Of a DNA stretch of 64,000 nucleotides, positions 1 through 9,504 are shown one piece after another; within the stretch, counting starts at the first letter, position 1; each line of letters opens with the position of its first letter. The notes beneath the pieces are model-generated. The model was not told the origin of the DNA and did not search any database. It saw nothing but the letters and a program-made list of their open reading frames with translations. A program made the position numbers and the translations under genes. This DNA is from Hydractinia symbiolongicarpus. Its lineage: Eukaryota > Cnidaria > Hydrozoa > Anthoathecata > Hydractiniidae. The stretch covers positions 26,079,501 to 26,143,500 of the forward strand of contig NC_079881.1 in assembly GCF_029227915.1 (NCBI RefSeq), read 5' to 3'.

Positions 1-92
1 TCATGTGTTTTAGTGGTGAAAAAATAATATAAAAAATCGTTCGGGAAATGAGTTTACTCCCTGGGTACTTTCTTTGTATACTTTTGACTATA

Positions 93-105
93 CGGGCCAA
101 GCCCG
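93..105. repeat. GC-rich inverted repeat CGGGC-CAA-GCCCG (example)
   Basis: Perfect 5-bp arms around a 3-base spacer, present in monomers of the CCAAGCCCGGG class. In the other class (CCGAGTCCGGG) the symmetry is weaker. It lies about 95 bp from the AT dyad, so many monomers hold one GC-rich and one AT-rich foldback. A second small inverted repeat, GATTT-ACGGG-AAATC, follows directly (e.g. 2336-2350). Confidence 0.8.
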
Positions 106-1790
106 GGATTTACGGAAATGGCGGGTTTTCGTTTGCCGGCGATTAAACTTCTTTTAATCAGCGTCTCATCAAAAATGAAAACATTTTTGAAAGCTACAAG
201 TCTCATGGGCTTTAGTGGTTAAATAATAATTTAAAAATTCGTTCGGGAAATGAGTTTAATCCCTGGGTACTTTTTTTGTATACTTTTGACTTTACAGGCC
301 GAATCCGGGATTTACGGGAAATGGCAGGTTTTCGCTTGTCGGCGAATAAACTTCTTTTATTCAGCGTCTCAACAAAAATGAAAACATTTTTGAAAACTAC
401 AAGTGTCATGCGTTTTAGTGGTGAAAAGACAATTTAAAAAATTGTTTTGGAAATAAGTTTACTCTCAGGGTACTTTCTTTGTATACATTCGACTATACGG
501 CCCAAGCCCGGGATTCACGGGAAATAGCGGGTTTTCGTTTGCCGGCGATTAAACCACTTTCACTAAGCGTCTCACCAAAAATGAAAACATTTTTAAAAAC
601 TACAAGTCTCATGCGTTTTAGTGGTGAAAAAATAATTTAAAAAATGGTTCGGGAAATGAGTTTACTCTCTGGGTACTTTCTTTGTATACTTTTGACTATA
701 CGGGCCGAGTCCTGGATTTACGGGAAATCGCGGGTTTTCGTTTGCCGGCGATTAAACTCCTTTTATTCAGCGTCTCATCAAAAATGAAAACATTTTTGAA
801 AACTACAAGTCTCATGCGTTTTAGTGGTGAAAAGATAATTTAAAAAATCGTTCTGGAAATGAGTTTACTCACAGGGTACTTTCTTTGTAAACATTCGACT
901 ATACGGGACAAGCCAGGGATTTAGGGAAATCGTGGTATTTCGTTTGCCGGCGAGTAAACCTCTTTCATTAAGGGTCTCATTAAAAATGAAAACATTTTTG
1001 GAAACTACAAGTCTGATTCGTTCTAGTGGCGCAGAAATAATTTGAAAAATCGTTCGGGAACTCAGTTTACTCGATGGGTACTTTCTTCAAATACATTCAA
1101 CTATACGGGCCAAGCCCGGGATTTACAAGAAATCGCGGGTTTTCGTTTGCCGGCGATTAAACCTCTTTCATTAAGCGTCTCCTTAAAAATGAAAACATTT
1201 TTGAAAACTACAAGTCTCATTCGTTCTAGTGGTGCAGAATCAATTTGAAAAATCGTTCGGGAAATCAGTTTTCTCCTTGGGTACATTCTTTGTATACTTT
1301 TGACTATACGGGCCGAGTCCAGGATTTACGGGAAATCGCGGTTTTCGTTTGCCGGCGATTAAACTCCTTTTATTCAGCGTCTCATCAAAAATGAAAACAT
1401 TTTTGAAAACTACAAGTCTCATGCGTTTTAGTGGTGATAAAATAATTTAAAAAATCGTTCGGGAAATGAGTTTAACCCCTGGGTACTTTCTTTGTATACT
1501 TTTGACTATACGGGCCAAGCCCGGGATTTACGGGAAATCGCTGGTTTTCGTTTTCCGGCGATTAAACCTCTTTCATTAAGCGTCTCATCAAAAATGAAAA
1601 CATTTTTGAAGGCTACAAGTCTCATGGGCTTTAATGGTTAAATAATAATTTAAAAAATCGTTCGGGAAATGAGTTTACTCCCTGGGAACTTTTTTTGTTT
1701 ACTTTTGACTTTACAGGCCGAGTCCGGGTTTTACGGGAAATCACAGGTTTTCGTTTGCCGGCGATTAAACTTCTTTTATTCAGCCTCTCA

Positions 1791-1812
1791 TCAAAAATGA
1801 AAACATTTTTGA
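1791..1812. repeat. 22-bp AT-rich dyad (one per monomer; example)
   Basis: TCAAAAATG, spacer AAAA, then CATTTTTGA: a perfect 9-bp inverted repeat. The same dyad occurs in most monomers of the window. In the CATTAAAAATG class the outer pairs are lost, leaving a perfect 7-bp stem. Short dyads of this kind are known to be common in centromeric satellites and can form cruciform or hairpin structures; a role here is inference. Confidence 0.85.
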
Positions 1813-2231
1813 AAACTACAAGTCTCATGCGTTTTAGTGGTGAAAAAATAATTTAAAAAATCGTTCGGGAAATGAGTTTACTCCCTGGGTACTTTATTGG
1901 ATACTTTTGACTATACGGGCCAAGCCCGGGATTTACGGGAAATCACAGGTTTTCGTTTGCCGGCGATTAAACTTCTTTCATTGAGCGTCTCATCAAAAAT
2001 GAAAACATTTTTGAAAACTACAAGTCTCATGCGTTTTACTGGTGAAAAAATAATTTAAAAAATCGTTCTGGAAATGAGTTTACTCCCTCGGTACTTTCTT
2101 TGTATACTTTTGAATATACGGGCCGAGTACGGGATATACGGGATATCGTGGGTTTTCGTTTGGCGGCGATTAAACTTCTTTTATTCAGCGTCTCATCAAA
2201 AATGAAAACATTTCTGAAAACTACAAGTCTC

Positions 2232-2434
2232 ATGCGTTTTAGTGGTGAAAAAATAATTTAAAAAATCGTTCGGGAAATGAGTTTACTCCCTGGGTACTTT
2301 CTTTGTATACTTTTGACTATACGGGCCGAGTCCGGGATTTACGGGAAATCGCGGGTTTTCGTTTGCCGGCGATTAAACTTCTTTTATTCGGCGTCCCATC
2401 AAAAATGAAAACATTTCTGAAAACTACAAGTCAC
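2232..2434 (+). repeat. Reference monomer (type I, 203 bp)
   Basis: A convenient full-length unit, counted from ATGCG to the base before the next ATGCG. In order it holds: the head GCGTTTTAGTGGTGAAAAAA; an A/T-rich run ending near 2265; CGTTCGGGAAATGAG; CTCCCTGGGTACTTTC; the GTATAC palindrome; a CGGG-rich core at 2322-2355; GCCGGCGATTAAAC; a pyrimidine-rich stretch ending in GCGTC; then the A/T dyad and AAAACTACAAGTC. I count 79 G or C in 203 bases (39%). This copy has one substitution inside the dyad right arm (TTTCTGA for TTTTTGA). The start is arbitrary because the array is circularly permutable. Confidence 0.95.
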
Positions 2435-3852
2435 ATGCGTTTTAGTGGTGAAAAAATAATTTAAAAAATCGTTCGGGAAATGAGTTTACTCCCTGGGTTC
2501 TTTCTTTGTATACTTTTGACTATACGGGCCGAGTCCGGGATTTACGGGAAATCGCGGGTTTTTGTTTGCCGGCGATTAAACTTCTTTTATTCGGCGTCCC
2601 ATCAAAAATGAAAACATTTTTGAAAACTACAAGTCTCATGTGTTTTAGTGGTGAAAAAATAATATAAAAAATCGTTCGGGAAATGAGTTTACTCCCTGGG
2701 TACTTTCTTTGTATACTTTTGACTATACGGGCCAAGCCCGGGATTTACGGAAATGCGGGTTTTCGTTTGCCGGCGATTAAACTTCTTTTAATCAGCGTCT
2801 CATCAAAAATGAAAACATTTTTGAAAGCTACAAGTCTCATGGGCTTTAGTGGTTAAATAATAATTTAAAAATTCGTTCGGGAAATGAGTTTAATCCCTGG
2901 GTACTTTTTTTGTATACTTTTGACTTTACAGGCCGAATCCGGGATTTACGGGAAATGGCAGGTTTTCGCTTGTCGGCGATTAAACTTCTTTTATTCAGCG
3001 TCTCAACAAAAATGAAAACATTTTTGAAAACTACAAGTCTCATGCGTTTTAGTGGTGAAAAGACAATTTAAAAAATTGTTTTGGAAATGAGTTTACTCTC
3101 AGGGTACTTTCTTTGTATACATTCGACTATACGGCCCAAGCCCGGGATTCACGGGAAATAGCGGGTTTTCGTTTGCCGGCGATTAAACCACTTTCACTAA
3201 GCGTCTCACCAAAAATGAAAACATTTTTGAAAACTACAAGTCTCATGCGTTTTAGTGGTGAAAAAATAATTTAAAAAATGGTTCGGGAAATGAGTTTACT
3301 CTCTGGGTACTTTCTTTGTATACATTTGACTATACGGGCCGAGTCCTGGATTTACGGGAAATCGCGGGTTTTCGTTTGCCGGCGATTAAACTCCTTTTAT
3401 TCAGCGTCTCATCAAAAATGAAAACATTTTTAAAAACTACAAGTCTCATGCGTTTTAGTGGTGAAAAGATAATTTAAAAAATCGTTCTGGAAATGAGTTT
3501 ACTCACAGGGTACTTTCTTTGTAAACATTCGACTATACGGGACAAGCCGGGGATTTAGGGAAATCGTGGTATTTCGTTTGCCGGCGATTAAACCTCTTTC
3601 ATTAAGGGTCTCATTAAAAATGAAAACATTTTTGGAAACTACAAGTCTGATTCGTTCTAGTGGCGCAAAAATAATTTGAAAAATCGTACGGGAAATCAGT
3701 TTACTCGATGGGTACTTTCTTCAAATACATTCAACTATACGGGCCAAGCCCGGGATTTACAAGAAATCGCGGGTTTTCGTTTGCCGGCGATTAAACCTCT
3801 TTCATTAAGCGTCTCCTTAAAAATGAAAACATTTTTGAAAACTACAAGTCTC

Positions 3853-4054
3853 ATTCGTTCTAGTGGTGCAGAAATAATTTGAAAAATCGTTCGGGAAATC
3901 AGTTTTCTCCTTGGGTACTTTCTTTGTATACTTTTGACTATACGGACCGAGTCCGGGATTTACGGGAAATCGCGGTTTTCGTTTGCCGGCGATTAAACTC
4001 CTTTTATTCAGCGTCTCATCAAAAATGAAAACATTTTTGAAAACTACAAGTCTC
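3853..4054 (+). repeat. Type II monomer (202 bp)
   Basis: Representative of the most divergent head class: TTCGTTCTAGTGGTGCAG followed by AATAATTTGA instead of AATAATTTAA, and CAGTTTTCTCCTTGGG in the middle. It is one base shorter than the reference because the core reads ATCGCGGTTTTCG with two Gs rather than three. That missing G changes reading phase and accounts for the longer (79 to 80 codon) minus-strand open frames seen on such monomers, e.g. 3817-4056. Type II units recur throughout the window. Confidence 0.9.
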
Positions 4055-4662
4055 ATGCGTTTTAGTGGTGATAAAATAATTTAAAAAATCGTTCTGGAAA
4101 TGAGTTTAACCCCTGGGTCCTTTCTTTGTATACTTTTGACTATACGGGCCGAGTCCGGGGTTTACGGGAAATGGCGGGTTTTCGTTTGCCGGCGATTAAA
4201 CTCCTTTTATTCAGCGTCTCATCGAAAATGAAAACATTTTTGAAAACTACAAGTCTCATTCGTTCTAGTGGTGCAGAAATAATTTGAAAAATCGTTTGGG
4301 AAATCAGTTTTCTCCTTGGGTACTTTCTTTGTATACTTTTGACTATACGGGCCGAGTCCGGGATTTACGGAAAATCGCGGTTTTCGTTTGCCGGCGATTA
4401 AACTCCTTTTAATCAGCGTCTCATCAAAAATGAAAACATTTTTGAAAACTACAAGTCTCATGCGTTTTAGTGGTGAAAAAATAATTTAAAAAATCGTTCG
4501 GGAAATGAGTTTAACCCCTGGGTACTTTCTTTGTATACTTTTGACTATACGGGCCGAGTCCGGGGTTTACGGGAAATGGCGGGTTTTCGTTTGCCGGCTA
4601 TTAAACTCCTTTTATTCAGCGTCTCATCAAAAATGAAAACATTTTTAAAAACTACAAGTCTG

Positions 4663-4865
4663 ATGGGCTTTAGTGGCGAAATAATAATTTAAAAAATCGT
4701 TCGGGAAATGAGTTTACTCCCTGGGTACTTTCTTTGTATACTTTTGACTATACGGGCCGAGTCTGGGATTTACGGGAAATCGCAGGTTTTTGTTTGCCGG
4801 CGATTAAACTTTTTTTATTCAGCGTCTCATCAAAAATGAAAACATTTTTGAAAACCACAAGTCTC
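4663..4865 (+). repeat. Type III monomer (203 bp), first of core trimer
   Basis: Head GGGCTTTAGTGGCGAAAT (most copies have GGTGAAAT), then CTCCCTGGGTAC and GCCGAGTCTGGG, with a T-rich TTTTTGTTTGCCGG segment. It is followed directly by type IV and IIb units, and this order recurs across the array (about 11.96, 15.82, 23.51, 26.96, 30.82, 33.56, 34.68, 36.41, 37.94, 39.16, 40.17, 41.59, 50.73 and 56.61 kb). Preceding type I units usually carry TTTAACCCCTGGG. Confidence 0.9.
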
Positions 4866-5068
4866 ATGCGATTTAGTGGTGAAAAGATAATTTAAAAAAT
4901 CGTTCTGGAAATGAGTTTACTCACAGGGTACTTTCTTTGTATACATTCGACTATACGGGCCAAGCCCGGGATTTACGGGAAATCGCGGGTTTTCGTTTGC
5001 CGGCGATTAAACCTCTTTCATTAAGCGTCTCATTAAAAATGAAAACGTTTTTGAAAACTACAAGTCTC
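4866..5068 (+). repeat. Type IV monomer (203 bp), second of core trimer
   Basis: Head GCGATTTAGTGGTGAAAAG, then CGTTCTGGAAATGAG and CTCACAGGGTAC, then ATTCGACTATACGGGCC. The TTCG-N6-CGGG string at 4946-4959 is a near match to the CENP-B box spacing. The unit ends with CATTAAGCGTCTCATTAAAA, which breaks one base pair of the AT dyad. Copies follow type III units across the window. Confidence 0.9.
4945..4960 (+). promoter_or_regulatory. CENP-B-box-like string, one base short (example)
   Basis: The CENP-B box core is TTCG, four bases, A, two bases, CGGG. Here the sequence is TTCG-ACT-A-TA-CGGG, the same pattern with one base fewer before the central A. It occurs in the ATTCGACTATACGGG class of monomers (type IV and several others) and is broken in others (ATTCAACTA, TTTTGACTA). 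Protein binding is unproven and the changed spacing argues against classical CENP-B recognition. Confidence 0.35.
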
Positions 5069-5271
5069 ATTCGTTCTAGTGGTGCAGAAATAATTTGAAA
5101 AATCGTTCGGGAAATGAGTTTACTCCCTAGGTACTTTCCTTGTATACTTTTGACTATACGGGCCGAGTCCGGGGTTTACGGGAAATGGCGGGTTTTCGTT
5201 TGCCGGCAATTAAACTCCTTTTATTCAGCGTCTCATCAAAAATGAAAAGATTTGTAAAATTTACCAGTCTC
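5069..5271 (+). repeat. Type IIb monomer (203 bp), third of core trimer
   Basis: A type II head (TTCGTTCTAGTGGTGCAG) joined to CTCCCTAGGTACTTTCC and GCCGAGTCCGGGG. The CCTAGG hexamer is diagnostic; it appears in nearly all units that follow type IV and is lost in a few (CCTAAG near 23,985, CCTAGA near 36,873). The end of this copy is unusual: AAAAGATTTGTAAAATTTACCAG in place of AAAACATTTGTAAAAACTACAAG (written here as the short differing pieces AAAAGATTTG and ATTTACCAG). Confidence 0.88.
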
Positions 5272-7189
5272 ATGGGCTTTAGTGGTGAAATAATAATTTA
5301 AAAAATCGTTCGGGAAATGAGTTTACACCCTGGGTACTTTCTTTGTATACTTTTGACTTTACAGGCCGAGTCCGGGATTTACGGGAAATCGCAGGTTTTC
5401 GTTTGCCGGCGATTAAACTTCTTTTATTCAGCGTCTCATCAAAAATGAAAACAAGTTTGAAAACTACAAGTCTCATGGGCTTTAGTGGTGAAAAGATAAT
5501 TTAAAAAATCGTTCTGGAAATGAGTTTACTCACAGGGTACTTTCTTTGTATACATTCGACTATACGGGACAAGCCCGGGATTTACGGGAAATCGCGGGTT
5601 TTCGTTTGCCGGCGATTAAACCTCTTTCATTAAGCGTCTCATTAAAAATGAAAACATTTTTGAAAACTACAAGTCTCATTCGTTCTAGTGGTGCAGAAAT
5701 AATTTGAAAAATCGTTCGGAAAATCAGTTTACTCCTTGGGTACTTTTTTTATATACATTCAACTAAACGGGCCAAGCCCGGGATTTACGGGAAATCGCGG
5801 GTTTTCGATTGCCGGCGATTAAACTTCTTTTATTCAGCGTCTCATCAAAAATGAAAACAAGTTTGAAAACTACAAGTCTCATGCGTTTTAGTGGTGAAAA
5901 GATAATTTAAAAAATCGTTCTGGAAATGAGTTTACTCACAGGGTACTTTCTTTGTAAACATTCGACTATACGGGACAAGCCGGGGATTTAGGGAAATCGT
6001 GGTATTTCGTTTGCCGGCGATTAAACCTCTTTCATTAAGGGTCTCATTAAAAATGAAAACATTTTTGGAAACTACAAGTCTGATTCGTTCTAGTGGCGCA
6101 AAAATAATTTGAAAAATCGTACGGGAAATCAGTTTACTCGATGGGTACTTTCTTCAAATACATTCAACTATACGGGCCAAGCCCGGGATTTACAAGAAAT
6201 CGCGGGTTTTCGTTTGCCGGCGATTAAACCTCTTTCATTAAGCGTCTCCTTAAAAATGAAAACATTTTTGAAAACTACAAGTCTCATTCGTTCTAGTGGT
6301 GCAGAAATAATTTGAAAAATCGTTCGGGAAATCAGTTTTCTCCTTGGGTACTTTCTTTGTATACTTTTGACTATACGGACCGAGTCCGGGATTTACGGGA
6401 AATCGCGGTTTTCGTTTGCCGGCGATTAAACTCCTTTTATTCAGCGTCTCATCAAAAATGAAAACATTTTTGAAAACTACAAGTCTCATGCGTTTTAGTG
6501 GTGATAAAATAATTTAAAAAATCGTTCGGGAAATGAGTTTAACCCCTGGGTCCTTTCTTTGTATACTTTTGACTATACGGGCCGAGTCCGGGGTTTACGG
6601 GAGATGGCGGGTTTTCGTTTGCCGGCGATTAAACTCCTTTTATTCAGCGTCTCATCGAAAATGAAAACATTTTTGAAAACTACAAGTCTCATTCGTTCTA
6701 GTGGTGCAGAAATAATTTGAAAAATCGTTTGGGAAATCAGTTTTCTCCTTGGGTACTTTCTTTGTATACTTTTGACTATACGGGCCGAGTCCGGGATTTA
6801 CGGAAAATCGCGGTTTTCGTTTGCCGGCGATTAAACTCCTTTTATTCAGCGTCTCATCAAAAATGAAAACATTTTTGAAAACTACAAGTCTCATGCGTTT
6901 TAGTGGTGAAAAAATAATTTAAAAAATCGTTCGGGAAATGAGTTTAACCCCTGGGTACTTTCTTTGTATACTTTTGACTATACGGGCCGAGTCCGGGGTT
7001 TACGGGAAATGGCGGGTTTTCGTTTGCCGGCTATTAAACTCCTTTTATTCAGCGTCTCATCAAAAATGAAAACATTTTTAAAAACTACAAGTCTGATGGG
7101 CTTTAGTGGCGAAATAATAATTTAAAAAATCGTTCGGGAAATGAGTTTACTCCCTGGGTACTTTCTTTGTATACTTTTGACTATACGGG

Positions 7190-9500
7190 ACAAGCCCGGG
7201 ATTTACGGGAAATCGCGGGTTTTCGTTTGCCGGCGATTAAACCTCTTTCATTAAGCGTCTCATTAAAAATGAAAACATTTTTGAAAACTACAAGTCTCAT
7301 TCGTTCTAGTGGTGCAGAAATAATTTGAAAAATCGTTCGGAAAATCAGTTTACTCCTTGGGTACTTTTTTTATATACATTCAACTAAACGGGCCAAGCCC
7401 GGGATTTACGGGAAATCGCGGGTTTTCGATTGCCGGCGATTAAACTTCTTTTATTCAGCGTCTCATCAAAAATGAAAACAAGTTTGAAAACTACAAGTCT
7501 CATGCGTTTTAGTGGTGAAAAAATAATTTAAAAAATCGTTCGGGAAATGAGTTTACTCCCTGGGTACTTTTTTTGTATACATTCGACTACACGGGCCAAG
7601 CCTGGGATTTAGGGGAAATCGCTGGTTTTCGTTTGTCGGCGATTAAACCTCTTTCATTAAGCGTCTCATCAAAAATGAAAACATTTTTGAAAACTACAAG
7701 TCTCATGCGTTTTAGTGGTGAAAAAATAATTTGAAAAATTGTTCGGGAAATGAGTTTACTCCCTGGGTACTTTATTGGATACTTTTGACTATACGGGCCA
7801 AGCCCGGGATTTACGGGAAATGGCGGGTTTTCGTTTGCCGGCGATTAAACCTCTTTCATTAAGCGTCTCATCAAAAATGAAAACATTTTTGAAAACTGCA
7901 AGTCTCATGCGTTTTAGTGGTGAAAAAATAATTTAAAAAATCGTTCGGGAAATGAGTTTACTCCCTGGGTACTTTCCTTGTATATTTTGACTATACGGGC
8001 CAAGCCCGGGATTTACGGGAAATCGCTGGTTTTCGTTTTCCGGCGATTAAACCTCTTTCATTAAGCGTCTCATCAAAAATGAAAACATTTTTGAAGGCTA
8101 CAAGTCTCATGGGCTTTAATCGTGAAATAATAATTTAAAAAATCGTTCGGGAAATGAGTTTACTCCCTGGGAACTTTTTTTGTTTACTTTTGACTTTACA
8201 GGCCGAGTCCGGGATTCACGGGAAATCACAGGTTTTCGTTTGCCGGCGATTAAACTTCTTTTATTCAGCCTCTCATCAAAAATGAAAACATTTTTGAAAA
8301 CTACAAGTCTCATGCGTTTTAGTCATGAAAAAATAATTTAAAAAATCGTTCGGGAAATGAGTTTACTCCCTGGGTACTTTATTGGATACTTTTGACTATA
8401 CGGGCCAAGCCCGGGATTTACGGGAAATCACAGGTTTTCGTTTGCCGGCGATTAAACTACTTTCATTAAGCGTCTCATCAAAAATGAAAACATTTTTGAA
8501 AACTACAAGTCTCATGCGTTTTACTGGTGAAAAAATAATTTAAAAAATCGTTCTGGAAATGAGTTTACTCCCTGGGTACTTTCTTTGTATACTTTTGACT
8601 ATACGGGCCGAGTACGGGATTTACGGGATATCGCGGGTTTTCGTTTGGCGGCGATTAAACTTCTTTTATTCAGTGTCTCATCAAAAATGAAAACATTTTT
8701 GAAAACTACAAGTCTCATGCGCTTTAGTGGTGAAAAAATAATTTAAAAAATCGTTCTGGAAATGAGTTTACTCACAGGTTACTTTCTTTGTATACATTCG
8801 ACTATACGGGCCAAGCCCGGGATTTGCGGGAAATCGCGGGTTTTCGTTTGTTGGCGATTAAACCTCTTTCATTAAGCGTCTCATCAAAAATGAAAACATT
8901 TTTGAAAACTACAAGGCTCGTGCGTTCTAGTGGTGAAAAAATAATTTAAAAAATCGTTCGGGAACTGAGTTTACTACCTGGGTACTTTCTTTGTATACAT
9001 TCGACTACACGGGCCAAGCCCGGAATTTGCCAGAAATGACGGGTTTTCGTTTGGCGGCGATTAAACCTCTTTCATTAAGCGTCTCATCAAAAATGAAAAC
9101 ATTTTTAAAAACTACAAGTCTTATGCGTTTTAGTGGTGAAAAAAAAATTTAAAAAATCGTTCCGAAAATTAGTTTACTCCCTGGGTACTTTCTTTGTAAA
9201 CATTCGACTACACAGGCCAAGCCCGGGATTTAGGGGAAATCGCCGGTTTTCGTTTGCCGGCGATTAAACTTCTTTTATTCAGCGTCTTATCAAAAATGAA
9301 AACATTTTTGAAAACTACAAGTCTCATGCGTTTTAGTGGTGAAAAGACAATTTAAAAAATTGTTTTGGAAATGAGTTTACTCTCAGGGTACTTTCTTTGT
9401 ATACTTTTGACTATACGGGCCGAGTCCTGGATTTACGGGAAATCGCGGGTTTTAGTTTGCGGGCGATTAAACCTCTTTCATTAAGCGTCTCATCAAAAAT
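7190..9500 (+). repeat. Mixed monomers, partly copied from the 1.5-2.2 kb region
   Basis: Only satellite monomers are present. About 7,980-8,650 resembles 1,500-2,165 at an offset of 6,485 bp (32 monomers): both have CGTTTTCCGGCG, GAAGGCTACAAG, a GGGCTTTAAT head, GGGAACTTTTTTTG, and the TTTATTGGATAC variant. From about 8.7 kb the units carry GGAACTGAG and TTCCGAAAAT or TTCCGGAAAT changes that reappear at 20.3, 22.8 and 24.3 kb. Confidence 0.75.
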
Positions 9501-9504
9501 GAAA

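Larger units (their letters stand above)
1..4149 (+). repeat. 13-mer higher-order repeat, two copies (period ~2,634 bp)
   Basis: The sequence from base 1 to about 1,515 matches 2,636 to about 4,149 with an offset of 2,634 to 2,635 bp (13 monomers). Shared marks include the GTGTTTTAGTGG head at 1 and 2,637, the CGCTTGTCGGCG core near 330 and 2,965, the CACTTTCACTAAGCG unit near 555 and 3,187, and the GGATTTAGGGAAATCGTGG unit near 905 and 3,540. The copies part near 1,505/4,140, where the first has CCAAGCCCGGG and the second CCGAGTCCGGGG. The first copy continues off the left edge. Confidence 0.85.
3445..7190 (+). repeat. Block repeated at 2,433 bp (12-monomer offset)
   Basis: About 3,445-4,757 matches 5,880-7,190 with an offset of 2,433 bp. 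Both copies share GGCGCAAAAATAATTTG, the CTCGATGGGTAC unit, the rare TACGGACCGAG (near 3,943 and 6,376), GGTCCTTTC, and TCATCGAAAATG. The match breaks on the right at GCCGAGTCTGGG versus GACAAGCCCGGG. The intervening 4.76-5.88 kb holds types IV, IIb and related monomers. Confidence 0.85.

Noticed and set aside
93-105. Rho-independent terminators or small RNA genes at the inverted repeats
   Set aside because: The GC foldback has a 5-bp stem and no T run directly after it, and it repeats every ~203 bp with no gene context. No tRNA or rRNA features were seen.
2310-2325. TTGACTATAC as a bacterial-type -35/-10 pair, or TATA-box-like promoter in each monomer
   Set aside because: The string is simply part of a repeated monomer, spacing is wrong for a bacterial promoter, and there is no gene downstream.
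212-3043. Many minus-strand open frames of 65 to 80 codons with similar products (beginning MRLVVFKNVFIF)
   Set aside because: They are one frame of the satellite read on the reverse strand, recurring once per suitable monomer over the whole window. 203 bp is not a multiple of 3, so the frame cannot continue into the next unit; the 79 to 80-codon forms come from 202-bp monomers. No family resemblance, start context or gene structure supports coding.
4945-4960. A true CENP-B box
   Set aside because: Spacing between TTCG and CGGG is six, not seven; kept only as a near match.
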